Assembly: GCF_000002995.4 (NCBI RefSeq)
Contig: NW_025062475.1
Span: 11,929,687-11,993,686 of the forward strand
Source of the DNA: Brugia malayi
Lineage: Eukaryota > Nematoda > Chromadorea > Rhabditida > Onchocercidae
Length of the DNA stretch: 64,000 nt
Direction: 5' to 3'
This document shows positions 1-11,800 of this stretch, piece after piece. Each line of letters opens with the position of its first letter. Within the stretch, counting starts at the first letter, position 1. A program made the translations under genes and the position numbers. The notes under the pieces were generated by a model, which worked only from the letters and a program-made list of their open reading frames with translations, made no database searches and had not been told where the DNA came from.

Positions 1-13
1 GCTAAATTTATAG

Positions 14-623
14 CTGCTATCGTTGGCAATGGATGGTACCACAGGCGCAATACAGGACAAAATTCGTCAGCGGCATAAGGCAAATGCTCACAGTATGATG
101 TATAATATGAACTTATTTTCTTCGTTATATCTTCTAGTCGGTCTGCTTTTAACCGGTGAATTTCTCGATTTCATGATATTTGTGCAATCTTACCCGAAAA
201 TAATAATAGAATTATTTGCTCTTGCTGCTGCAAGTGCTCTGGGACAGGTATCATTTTTTTTATGTAGTTTTTTATTATTATTATTATTTTATTTTCATGA
301 GTTAGGAACTTTATTTTAATTGATTTAGAAAACCAATTTTTTTCAGTCTTTGAATTATCTTTTACCATTTTCAGTTCTTCATTTTCAAAACTGTAGCAGA
401 GTTTGGTCCGCTCACTTGTTCAATTGTAACAACAACACGTAAATTATTCACGATGCTCGGTTCAGTGATCTTGTTTGGTAATACGCTAACAGGGAGACAG
501 TCTTTAGCCACCGTCGTTGTATTTACTGGTTTGCTGTTGGATGCTATAGAAAGTAAAAGGAAAGGATCCAGTGGCAAAGTTAAACTCGCTAAAGAAAGCG
601 ATGTTCAAAATAAATCGTTGTAA
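14..623 (+). CDS. SLC35B1: SLC35B1/HUT-1-type ER nucleotide-sugar transporter, 3' end (partial)
   Basis: These are the last two coding exons, 14-247 and 375-623, of a gene that begins outside the window. The acceptor ttatag ends at 13, the donor is gtatca at 248, the acceptor tttcag ends at 374, and the stop is TAA at 621-623; the join is phase 0. The 160 residues seen include ALDG-like MDGTTG, a membrane stretch, SALGQ, and across the junction [15 protein letters not shown] followed by [11 protein letters not shown]. The last of these is the conserved TTTRKFFT-type motif of the SLC35B1/UDP-galactose-transporter-related family. Known members are multi-pass ER membrane proteins that carry nucleotide sugars (or ATP/ADP) between cytosol and ER lumen; the C. 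elegans member is HUT-1. The C-terminus lacks the dilysine ER-retrieval signal seen in vertebrate members. Candidate poly(A) signals AATAAA lie at 632 and 823. Confidence 0.9.
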
Positions 624-1062
624 ACATTGATAATAAAAGATTAATTTATGTTTTCTTTGCATGCTATTTATTTATATATACAACGTTTTATATATTGGAG
701 AATAGTTTAGTTGTTTAAATTATGTACGGCTTTGTTTTGCCTTGTCTCATTGTTTTGTCTGATTGAGTTTTGTTATTTGATATGCTAATTTGTTACGACT
801 TAGTTTATTCATATTTGAGAGTAATAAAAAGCGTCGAAAGTTATTTGTACAGGATATGTACAGATAAATATACAAGTCATGCTGGTAATTTGTTGCCACA
901 TAATTTTATCTTTTTTTTCTACATTCCTTGAGCTAAAAATTAAATTTTTTTTCTGAAAATTTGCTTGTTACTTTTTGAATCTTTTACAGGAATTGATCTT
1001 TTTTTCTATTACTTTTGGAACTTCATTCAAATCGAAATTCTATTTGGAAAGGAAAGGCATTT
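624..1062. other. Short intergenic spacer with candidate trans-splice acceptor
   Basis: This 439-bp spacer lies between two head-to-tail + strand genes. It holds AATAAA signals at 632 and 823, a T-rich stretch around 725-780, and a strong acceptor-like cttttacag ending at 989, 74 bp before the PWP2 ATG. In nematodes such a site upstream of a start codon could receive a spliced leader. No separate promoter could be recognised. Confidence 0.4.
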
Positions 1063-4000
1063 ATGAACATCAATTTCAAAGTTAGTCTTTAAATTGATGT
1101 GTTCTGATAAACTTTAAGTAGGGGTAAGATGCTTGTTATAGTATTGTTTGCGCTGGGAAACTTTATTTGTTTGTTTGCAAAAATTTTGTTTACAAAAGTC
1201 ATTTTATACAAGAATTGTTTTTGTTCTGGAATACTTCAAAATTGAGTTAGCTGATTGACATGCTCTAAAGTAGATTGGCCGTTGTGCTTAATCGGTTTTT
1301 TTTTTTTTTAGTTTTCAAGCCTTATCGGTACTGTTTACCGTGATGGCAACGTTACATTCTCAACTGATGGTAATTCAATTATCAGTCCAGTTGGTAATAA
1401 AGTCACAGTATTTGATCTGAAAAAGTGAGTCTGGTATTGCGATTCTCTTCTACTTTTATCATTGCGATTTTACGTGCTGTATGTTTTTCAATTGCTAAAC
1501 ATTATTGTGAGAATTGTAATGTTAGTTAATTACAGCAACCATGCAAATACTATTGCCACCGAATCAAATTTCAATATTAAGTTGGTAACTGTTCATCCAT
1601 CCGGAATGCACGCTTTTCTAGTAAATGAAGGTTACTTTTAATCTTAGTAATCTTTATTATATTTCCCTCATTCCTTATAGTTTTTTGGTCCAAATGAACT
1701 GCTTATGGTGGCATTGTTTTCATCATTATATTTTTATCATGTGTGTTCATCATATCGTTTTTCTCATTAAAATACCTATTTACGTCGATGTTATTTGCTA
1801 ATAATATTTCATTTTATAGCTGGACATGCTCAGTATATTAATTTAATTACACATACGGTTCTGTATCGACATAATTTTCGAGCTTGTGTTAGTGATGCCA
1901 AGTTTTCGATGGATGGAAGGTTTGTATTTAGACTGAAAGTTGTGTATTTTACTGTAAAAATGAGTCTTTCAAACCATTCATTTAATTTTTGGTGCGCAGA
2001 AACAAATTTTTTTAGGCGATTAGCTGCTTGTCGAGGTGGTGATGTACAAGTATTTCTGGTTGCAGGGATTGAGAATTTTCAGCTGAACCCATTTATGTTG
2101 TTGCATACTCATAAAATCACTGCTGAAAAAGCGAAAAACGTTGAATGGAGCTATGATGACAGGTATTTTGCTTATTTCTAACATTACCGGATTGGTTTCT
2201 CACTTCTTCCTGTTGATTATTATGTTAACTTTCTTCATGAAGTTTCATATTATACAACGCTTCATTTTTTCTTTTATTTCAGATTGCTGGTAGTGGGTTC
2301 TGAAGACAAGCAAGTGCGTGTGGTTTCACCCGTAGATGCTCTGAAAAATTTGTTTTTGCATGCTTTGGCTGCACATAAAGCAGAAGTAGTGGGCAGTCAT
2401 TTTTGCCACAACTCATACGATGTAATTTTTAACTTTTCCCAATTTACTAATTTTAAATTTTAATTGAAATATTAACACAAACTGGAAATTATAAAAAACA
2501 CTAAAATAAAAACCATCTTTTCAAGAAATGCTTATATTTATAAAGATATCTTAACATGGAGCTGGTACTCTCCTTTACAAAGGAATGAAATCCGGAATAA
2601 ATTTGTCATCTATTGATGATGCAGTCGCTGTTTTGAAATTCTTTTAGTTGCTGCTCACTATTATCCTTTTGTTCATTGCTCAATACTTCCTTTCGGGACA
2701 TATTTTAAATTGTTGAGCTCTAGTAATGTATTTCTGTCCTATTAATGGGTTTCATTCCAGTTAATATCAGTTGATAAGCGTGGGCTAGCTAATCACTGGG
2801 CTTGTGCTCTGAAACAAGAAGATTTTGTTGAAAGGTTGCATTCAAAAAATACTTCTAAAGATGTAAAGAAAATGTGGTACGATAAAACAAAGAGGTAATA
2901 TTTTTGATTTGGTTTTTTCTTTGTGTTGCAGGATGTAAGATTAAGGAAAATCGACAAGACATTCTTGTAATTTACTTTGATTATGTGTGAATTCCTTTTT
3001 TTCTTTTCTTTTGGTCTTTTCCACATTTCTACGTCCTGTTGAGATTCATTTGTTTTTATTTCAGTATTAGATTATGGTTTTATTTAATCTTAACAAGACC
3101 ACAATTACTCGTTTACTCGTCTTTTATTTTGATTGTTCGGAATTTTTCAGACATTTCATGATGGAGCATTTGGATAATGCACACGGCGTTAATCTCACAG
3201 CAAGTAGCTTCCATCCACCAACATCAATGTTGATCACCGCATTTTCAAATGGAGCATTTCTTTTGCATGAAACACCAAATTTTAATCTTATCTACAGTTT
3301 ACGGTAAATTATTCCACGTGCCTCTCTGTAGACGGTATTTAGCGATTATTCTTTAAACAAAAAAAAAAAAAAAAAAATTAAGTAGTTTAAGATGACAACT
3401 TTATTCTTTGATATATCCAGTTTGTTCTCTAATAATATAGAAAATCTTGAAATAAATTAGTGATTTAGGTCCTTATTTTTTATTTCCCAAATTATAATAA
3501 TTCAGATTACTTAGATGACTTTATGATTTGTGCAGGATTGTAATCTTTTTTTCAAATAAAGGGTGTCGGAAACAAAGGTGTCATCTCTAGCTGTTAACAA
3601 ATCTGGTGACTGGATAGCAATAGCGTGTGGAAAAGGAACAGAAGGTCAGTTAGTAGTTTGGGAGTGGCAAAGTGAAACTTACGTTATGAAACAGCAGTCA
3701 CATAGTCAGTCCATTACAACAGTTGCTTATTCACCTGATGGGTCTCAAATTGCTACCGGTGCTGAAGATGGAAAGGTTTCCTTTTCTTATGTTTCAGTGA
3801 CTTTTCCAAACAGTTCTTCAAATAAAAATTGATGGTTTTGTATTGTTATAGTTTGTCAAAATTTCATTTTCTGAAGAAATACTTTCTTAAAAATAGATTC
3901 TTCATCATTGACAAGACATTTGTATCTTAAAAATTTTGACTGAATTCAATATTTCAGGTGAAAGTTTGGTCTTGCCGGTCTTCGTTTTGTGTTGTAACAT

Positions 4001-6696
4001 TCACCGAGCATAGCAGTGGAGTAAGCGCGGTTTGTTGGACTTCTGATGGTAAAGCTTTATTGTCAGCATCACTAGATGGAACTGTACGAGCACATGATCT
4101 AATTAGGTTAGTCCAAGTTAAAAAATTTATCCTCTGACTTAAAGTTCAGTTAAGATTAACAAATATCACAATGAGCATTATAGATATCGCAATTTCCGTA
4201 CAATGGTTTGTCCTGATAAGACTCAGCTTGGCTCTCTAGCAGTTGATTCGGCTGCCGAACTTGTAATGGCAAGTTCCAAAGAAATGTTCACCATTTATGT
4301 GTGGAGTCTCGAGAATGGAAAATTGCTGGATGTGTTGTCTGGACATTCAGCTCCAGTTGCTTCTATTTCTGTTCATGGTTAGTGTATGTCTGTCTCTGTG
4401 TGTGTGTGCTTAAATATTACTTGGAAAATTAATTTTATTTCTTTTACAATAAAAGAACTTTTGCCTTTTGCTTTTGCCCTCTATTATATTGTAAGGTCCT
4501 TCTATATTTATGGTCGTGGATTAACATTATGAAATTCTTCTATTATACATTCAAGTTTCAATGTGAAGTATGCATATGATTTGAGTTTTTAAATTTTATT
4601 TCATTCTTTCTCAAGTGGAATTTGAAAGTGAGTTTTTAGGTACACATTTGGCTTCAGTATCTTGGGATAAAACTCTTCGTATATGGAATGTTGTTCAATC
4701 ATCTATAGCAGAAACTATAGATTTGCTCTACGAAGGTCTTGATGTTGCTTATTCGCCTGGCGGTGAGATACTTGCTGTAAGTTTTTCTTCTCTTTTAATT
4801 AAGTGGTTTTGATAGGTATAAATCATTTTTTTAAAAAAAGTCATATTCTAGGTATTATGCCTTGATTCGTCAGTGAGTCTTTTCGAGACTCAGACATCTA
4901 CGGAGCTTGGTACAATAGATACAGCTCTTGATGTTGATGCTGCACGCAAAGCCACTGATCTTATTAAAAAGAAAACAGGTGAAAAGAGCAGGTAATTTTA
5001 GTTTTGTCTCAAATCTTAAAAGATGTTTGAATAATAATTCATCATTCAATTTTTGAGAATTTTTTATAATTTTGGTTTTTTTTTTTCTTTTTTTTTTAAG
5101 GACATTTACATGCATATGCTTTTCCGCTGATGGTACATTACTTCTTGCTGCTGGCCAATCGAATTACATATGTTTATATAGCGTTGCGGAACGTTTTATA
5201 TTAAAGAAATTGAAATTAACAACGAATCGTAGTTTGGATGGAGTTAAGGTATGTTACTTAAAAAGTTACAAAAATTTGAATCAATTTTACATTTCTGTAT
5301 GCCTTGATTTTAGATGGATATAAATCGGCGTAATTTCTCGGAGTTTGGTAATATGATGTTAATTGACGCTAGCGATAGCGAAGAAGAAGCGGATGGTAAG
5401 AAACGTATAAAACTCCCAGGTACTCGACATTCAGATCTTTCTGAGCGATCCTCTCGACCAGAAATGCGCGTTGAAGATATAAATTTCTCACCTGCAGGTA
5501 ATTAGTTCATAATTTTGCAAATAACTTCGAAATTTCTGTACAATAAGATGATTCATTTCGAAGATTGGCATCATAAAGCTACTTTTTTCCTAATAATTAA
5601 GTATAGTTAATTTTTTTTCTTTCAGGTCGTAGTTTTGCAGTTTGTTCAACAGAAGGTGTTGCTATATTCTCCCTCGATCATCGTAATCTTTTCAATCCTT
5701 TTGAACTTGGGATACAAGTAACTCCAGTTAGTGTTGAAAACGCATTAAAAGAAGGAGAATATTCGGCAGCACTGAAAATGGCATTGCAGTTGAATCAATT
5801 GGAAATAATCGAAAACGTATTATTGTGTACACCCGTAGCACAAAGTAGATTTATCTTATTTGCAAATGTTCTTTCAAAATTTAGAGGAATTTCATGATTA
5901 GAATTTTTTATTGCTACTAGAAGTAAGTTAGTCCATATTTTTGTAGGTCATGAATTATTACTTCATATTTCTTAAAATTTCCATGTTGTTCTTACTTGTA
6001 TTTGAATAAAGCATTACATGTGCTTTATTCTAAAACGAAGAGTTTATATTCAGTTTAAGAGACAATTTTTTGAATGTTATTTCAGTCGATATAGCTACGC
6101 GTTCTTTGTCTATTGCTTATGCGGAGAAATTACTGAAATGGCTGGCTGAAAATATTAATGGTTCTATTGAGAAACATATTCATTTCTGGCAGCTTTGGCT
6201 GAAAAGTTTGCTAATGGAATATGGATATCAAATAAAACTTAATCGAGCTGCTAACTTAACTTCCCTAACCGCCTTACAACAACGTTTATCCGATTATGCA
6301 AATCAAATAACAAAACTGTAAGTCTTAACATTATATGTAATGTGTATTGCCTCGTTATTCTAGCTCTTTCCCAGTAAAAGTTTTATATATCACACTGCAT
6401 GTAAGAGATGTTTTGAATTTAACAAAAAGATTCCAATAATCGATTGAAATATTGTTATTAAATTAATTTTATCAATTTTTGTATGAACGATAATATGCAT
6501 TTTACTATTTGCTATAGATTAGTTGAGTTCAAGAAAAAAAGGAATATATATAAGTAATTGATAAATTGTTCTTTTAGCGAAATTTATTGTTTAATTGTTA
6601 TTTTAAGAAAATATATGGTTTATAATTTTCAGAGTTGATCAAAATAAATATACATTGGATTATCTACTTATAGCAAGGCAGATAAAACGAGATTAG
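1063..6696 (+). CDS. PWP2: PWP2 (UTP1), U3 snoRNP / small-subunit processome WD40 protein
   Basis: Complete 18-exon gene of 867 residues, near the family's usual length. Exons: 1063-1080, 1312-1424, 1536-1630, 1820-1919, 2016-2162, 2283-2421, 2761-2894, 3151-3303, 3562-3775, 3958-4106, 4184-4377, 4616-4776, 4852-4991, 5101-5248, 5314-5497, 5626-5844, 6086-6317, 6633-6696. All junctions are GT-AG and keep frame. Two WD40 propellers fill residues 1 to about 690, with blade motifs such as YSPDGSQIATGAEDGKVKVW and ASVSWDKTLRIWN. The signature VISPVGN-type start (NSIISPVGNKVTVFDLK) identifies PWP2. An acidic patch lies near residues 653-662 (DASDSEEEAD), and a C-terminal Utp12 domain spans about 733-860. 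In other eukaryotes PWP2 acts in the nucleolus in the UTP-B complex, in 18S rRNA maturation. A poly(A) signal AATAAA is at 6736. The very short first exon (six codons) is inferred from frame and from similarity to the family N-terminus. Confidence 0.95.
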
Positions 6697-8833
6697 TGAT
6701 GGTAGCACTTATGCCATTTTATTGTTTCTATTGTAAATAAAATGACATTATCGTTGTTGTTGTTTGTTATTTCTGTAGTTGTTATTGCTATAAAATCATC
6801 ACTATTACTATTACTGTTAGTATTTGCATATTTGCATTAGTAATAATAATAATAATAATAATATATATATATATATCAAAAGATCTTTAATCTTTTAAAA
6901 TAGGAAATAACAAATAGGAGACTTTAAAATTTATTGTAAACCAATCAAGGAATCATTAAAAGTATTTTACGATGAAGTATTTAGAAAAGAGATCTATAAT
7001 TTTTTCCGACTCATAAATCTCCATCAGATCGAAACATCTTGAAAACATTTTGAAATATTGGAGAAAGAATAAATCCCTTAGAACTGTCAGTATGTTACCA
7101 GATGTTTCGATCGCATCATCTTTCCCTTGTGGTTAATAGCAATAGCAAAGTGGCCTATTAATCCATCATGAACTACTGCTATTCTGTTGGGTAGAAAATA
7201 AAAAACAAAAGAAATGTTAAAAAAAAGTATATGCCAAATGATAGTAATAGTTTGATAAGATTTATCTTCAACTTCGAATTTTGATAAGGTTAAAATTTTT
7301 ACAGTTATAAATTAAGATTATATGCCTGAAATAATTGATAAAAATTTTCAAAAATGAAACCTAGAATAATTAATAAATTTTTTAAAACCATGCAAAAATT
7401 TGTCAAAATAGATCAAATTTGCAAACAAATAAGATAGAATGCTCATAATTTGTAATAATACCAATTAAATTAAACTATTATAATATAGGTAACACATAGA
7501 AACGAAAAAGAAAAAGCAAAAGTTATTATATTATTCTGTCACACGAAAATTATTAAAAAAAAAGAGACTAAAAATATTGGTTAAAATGTACTACTTAATT
7601 CATAAATAATGGAACTTGAGAAATTTAGTGAGAAATTTTAAATTGTTATCTTTTATGGGCTTTTGCTGGATTAAATTAACTTCTACAAATATTCTGTAAA
7701 TGTTATTTTTTTTCAATCACTTCGTGATCATACATATCAGTTGTTAGTGATAAAGATAATTGTATGATATCTTTATAGCAACATTTATTTCTATTTCATA
7801 TGGCATTAATCTATGACACTTTATAATATGCGATTTAGCCAATTAATTTATCGTTTCATCAATGAAATCAATTAATTAATTACTTCATCTCATTTGTGAA
7901 ACAAAAGATTTTTTTTTTTCATTTCTTTTTTCATTAAAAAATTTATCTATTTTTTCTTTTTTCTTCTTTTTTTTTTTTTTTTTAAATAAATATATTCAAA
8001 AAGGTTATTAAGATAAATTTGCTAAATGAAATTTTGTAATTTTTTTCTAAAAAAACGAAATATTTATATTGATATTAAATCAACGATATATAATACATAT
8101 ATATTATATATTTACTTTGCAACTTTTGTTATCATCTTTCTGCTCTTCTCCTTCTCCTTCTCCTCTTATCATTATCATTATCATTATCATCATCATCATC
8201 ACTATTTATTTGATTGATGAGATCGATACAATGCAATTTCACATCTATCAATCGTACGGTATATTGTGAGAATCATATGTGAAAGCTATTATTAATACTA
8301 CTGTAATATTGCTGCCAGATGGTAATAGATGATAGCTTAGTGGAAATAAAACTTTCCAATTCACCATGTGTTTTAGTCGTTCTATTTGTGATGACTTTGA
8401 CATTACTTCTATCATCGGCTTTTATCATTATCATTATCATCATTACCTTCTCACTATCATTTAACTCTCCTCCTCCTCCTCCTTATCATCATCATCATCA
8501 CCATCACTTATTCTTAATACTAATATTATTATTATCATTATCATTGTTACTCTCACATTCTCGCGACAAAATAATCAAAAATTCCATTTTTTTCCTTATC
8601 CTTCCGAAATCTGATCCCATCTTTTCTACACTTCTCAGAATTTTTTTTCCCGACGACGCCCCAATTTCCCGACAATAACATTAGCACCGCCAAACATCAT
8701 CATATCACCATCATACTACCTCCCACCACCACCACCACTAGCACCACTAGCACCAGCACCCGCACCACTTGTAGTAATATCAGCTATCGCTGCTTTTAGT
8801 GTGATGTGAAACTTCCTCTATCAAGGCGTCAAC
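6697..8833. other. Intergenic, PWP2 3' end to T-box start
   Basis: AT-rich DNA with (AAT)n/(AT)n at 6838-6870, a 13-bp inverted repeat at 7027-7039 and 7100-7112, a short minus-strand coding-like tract at 7087-7183 (separate entry), and TCA/TTATCA-rich tracts at 8150-8210 and 8420-8530. A TGATTGATGA sequence at 8211-8220 fits a Hox/PBC composite site, by inspection only. The open frames at 8026-8678 are low-complexity (Ile, His, Pro and Ser runs) and out of frame with the T-box start, so I read this as promoter and 5' untranslated DNA. A cctctatcaag sequence about 10 bp before the T-box ATG is a possible leader acceptor. Confidence 0.5.
7087..7183 (-). other. Coding-like tract, possible terminal exon, unidentified
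   Basis: On the minus strand, a pyrimidine-rich acceptor ttttctacccaacag (before 7183) is followed by about 31 open codons, read through HDGLIGHFAIAINHKGK, to TGA at 7087-7089. The base composition is less AT-rich than its surroundings and the residue mix is protein-like. I do not recognise the family, see no upstream exon, and chance remains possible. It could also be a decayed fragment. Confidence 0.2.
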
Positions 8834-11800
8834 ATGTCTGCAAAGCCTTTCAGCATTGCATATTTGATCGGTGATACTGTAACCGATAATAGTAATGATA
8901 ATGATAATGATAATGTTAATACTGAAATTCATAATAATTGTATGAACGTCGCCAAAAGTCGAATAACGGATACTCTAAAATTATTCCCTGTAATATCAAA
9001 AACTACACTTAATTATGATACTAATAGTAATGGTACCATTATTGATACTGAAAATAATTTCAATCATAATTTGACAACGAAGAAATCATCGATTATGTTG
9101 AAAGATTATCATTCAGCATTACGCAATGTATCAGTGCGTTTAGAAGGTGCCACATTATGGAATAAATTTCATGCATATGGTACTGAAATGATTGTGACAA
9201 AAACTGGAAGGTAAGTGAATGATTAGTTACAGACAGTAGCAGTCTTTTTCATTTTTCATTGTTATCTTCTATATTTTTATTTACATTCACCTTTTACAAT
9301 TAATAAATTATATTAAAAGTTAAATTTTGAAGTGAATTTAAAAAAAAAAAAAAAAAACATGTTTGTTTATTATTGTTTAATTAAATAGACTGAATTAAAT
9401 CATAAAAATTGTTATTGTTACCTTTTAGTAACTTGTCATTTTATTTATTATAGTTTTTCTCAGAATGGGTAGTGCTAGAAATGATTGACAGGAAGAATAA
9501 AATAGCAAGAAAATTTTGATTAATCATTTTATTAATTAGTTGAACTCTTTCGAAATTATTATTATTATTACTTATTATTATTACTTATTATTGTTATTAT
9601 TATTACTTATTATTGTTATTACTATTATTACTTACTACTGTTATTATTATTATTATTATTACTCGTACATTATTATTATCAATATTATTTTTATCTATTG
9701 GTTATCATTTATGATTGAAATCATAACTATTATACTCGAAATAAATTTCATAACTATTGATATCATCAAAAGATTAATTGCATGGAAGCTATTTAATATT
9801 ACAATATTATCATATGTCATTCACCTTTTCAACAATTGAATGTACTTTTGATAATCATAAAGAAACAAAAGAAAAAAAAAAACAATGAGAAAACATTTTA
9901 ATCGAATTTATAAAAAATAAACAATGATTGGTCTTTCTTGAAATGTTGAACGAAAATTAGCATTAAATACAAATAATTCTGTAGGAAGTACTTGTTAATA
10001 AGTAATTAATATGCCTCAAATCATAAATAATAAAAATGAATAAGTATAAATTACAATTAATGAAACTGCTAATAACTATTTGTTTATGCACCTACAATGA
10101 CACTTTCTCACTTTTACCAATTTTACTTTTTATTATAGTTCATATTCTACAAAATATATTACTTAATAATGTAATACACCGAGAGAAGTAAGTATTTTGA
10201 CAAAATATGTATGACAGCTTTTGATGTAACAAATAGTACTTTGTGAATATCTCAAATCAAAAATAATACTTATTTATATCTAGATTTTTAGATGTATTAA
10301 TTCTTATATTATCTACAATTAACTTTAAAAATTTTTTTCGCAATTAATTTAATTTAATTTTCTTGGCTTTAACTTTTGATCTTTTAAACTGTTTCCTTGC
10401 AATTGGATATCAACAGTTATTCTCAAGAGTGAAGTAATTATAATTTAAAAAAAAGAATGCTAGGACAAAATTTACTCATTTGGTGTAGAAGTAGGATTTC
10501 TAGGCTAATATTTCTTCTTTTCTCTATTTTACCTTAATTATAATTGGATATTAATAGTTATATTCTTAAGAGTGAAGTAATTTTAGCTACTCATAATTTT
10601 GATTACTTTTCCTTAAATATTAATTTTACCTTAACATATAATAATTAGCAAAGTTTTTCATAATATTAGTCATACAGGTGAAAACATGTAAATTTTCTAT
10701 TATTAATATCTTCTTTCTTAACCCTAAATAAGGTTATTTATAAATAATCTTTTTAAATAAGCATATTGAGGCTTATTAGGATTGCATGCAAAGTCGATCT
10801 AAAAGCTTATTATTGCACTTCGATATTAAAAATTTCTTTCAAAATTCAGTTTTTTAATTTTACTAACTTGGAAATTTAGGTAATGAATGATAAATTATTA
10901 ATGTAAGAAAAGTGTAGCATACTTCATTCATGCATATTATCATAATTTAATTATCACTTGCCTATCATTTGATAATACTATCGCCATATCATATAGCATA
11001 GGACATTAATTAGGTCATTACTAATTAAATGTCACATTGACCTTTTCTAAGTTTTATTTATTGTCACTGTTTTGAAAAGCCACAAAACTGAATGCAAAGT
11101 ATTTCATATTTGTGAGGTAAAAAGTTAGGATTAGATTAATTATACCTTATAAATCAAATAGAGTTGTTAGCATTTATGATAAAAATCACTTTACATAATT
11201 TAAATTAAAATAAAATTAAAAAAAAGTATGAATATAAATTTAATCTAAATCTAAAAGAAAAAAAAAAAAAAAAAAAAAACATCACTATCAACAATAAGCA
11301 ATAAAAATAAAAGCTTTATAAATGTTAAATGTATGTAAATAAATTTTTCTGAGTCTTATCTTCTTGCAGTTACTTTAATAAATAATAAATAATTGGTAAC
11401 ATTTACAGATAAATAATATATCATTTCAAAAATTTATGACAAATTTATTTAATCATAAAACTATTTTAATTTTTGTATTTTTCTCTCCTTCTTTCTCTTT
11501 CTCTCTCTCTCTCTCTTTTCATTTATTATTATAGACGAATGTTTCCAACATTACAAGTAGCAATCTCTGGCTTAGAACCAACCGTACGTTACTCATTAAT
11601 GGTCGATTTGACGTGCATTGATAATAAAAGGTATCGTTACGCTTTTCATCAATCAAAATGGATTGTTGCTGGACCAGGTAAGTCTCATATTTTATTTTTC
11701 AATTTATATTTTACATTTAATTGAATAATAATTCATAAAAGTTTTTTTTTTGCTCTTTAATTTACTTAATTATTAAATATATATTTACTTAATTATGCTT

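Noticed and set aside
8026..8678. Open frames with Ile, His, Pro and Ser runs upstream of the T-box gene
   Set aside because: They come from TCA/TTATCA/CCT repeats, are not in frame with the T-box start, and show no family features.
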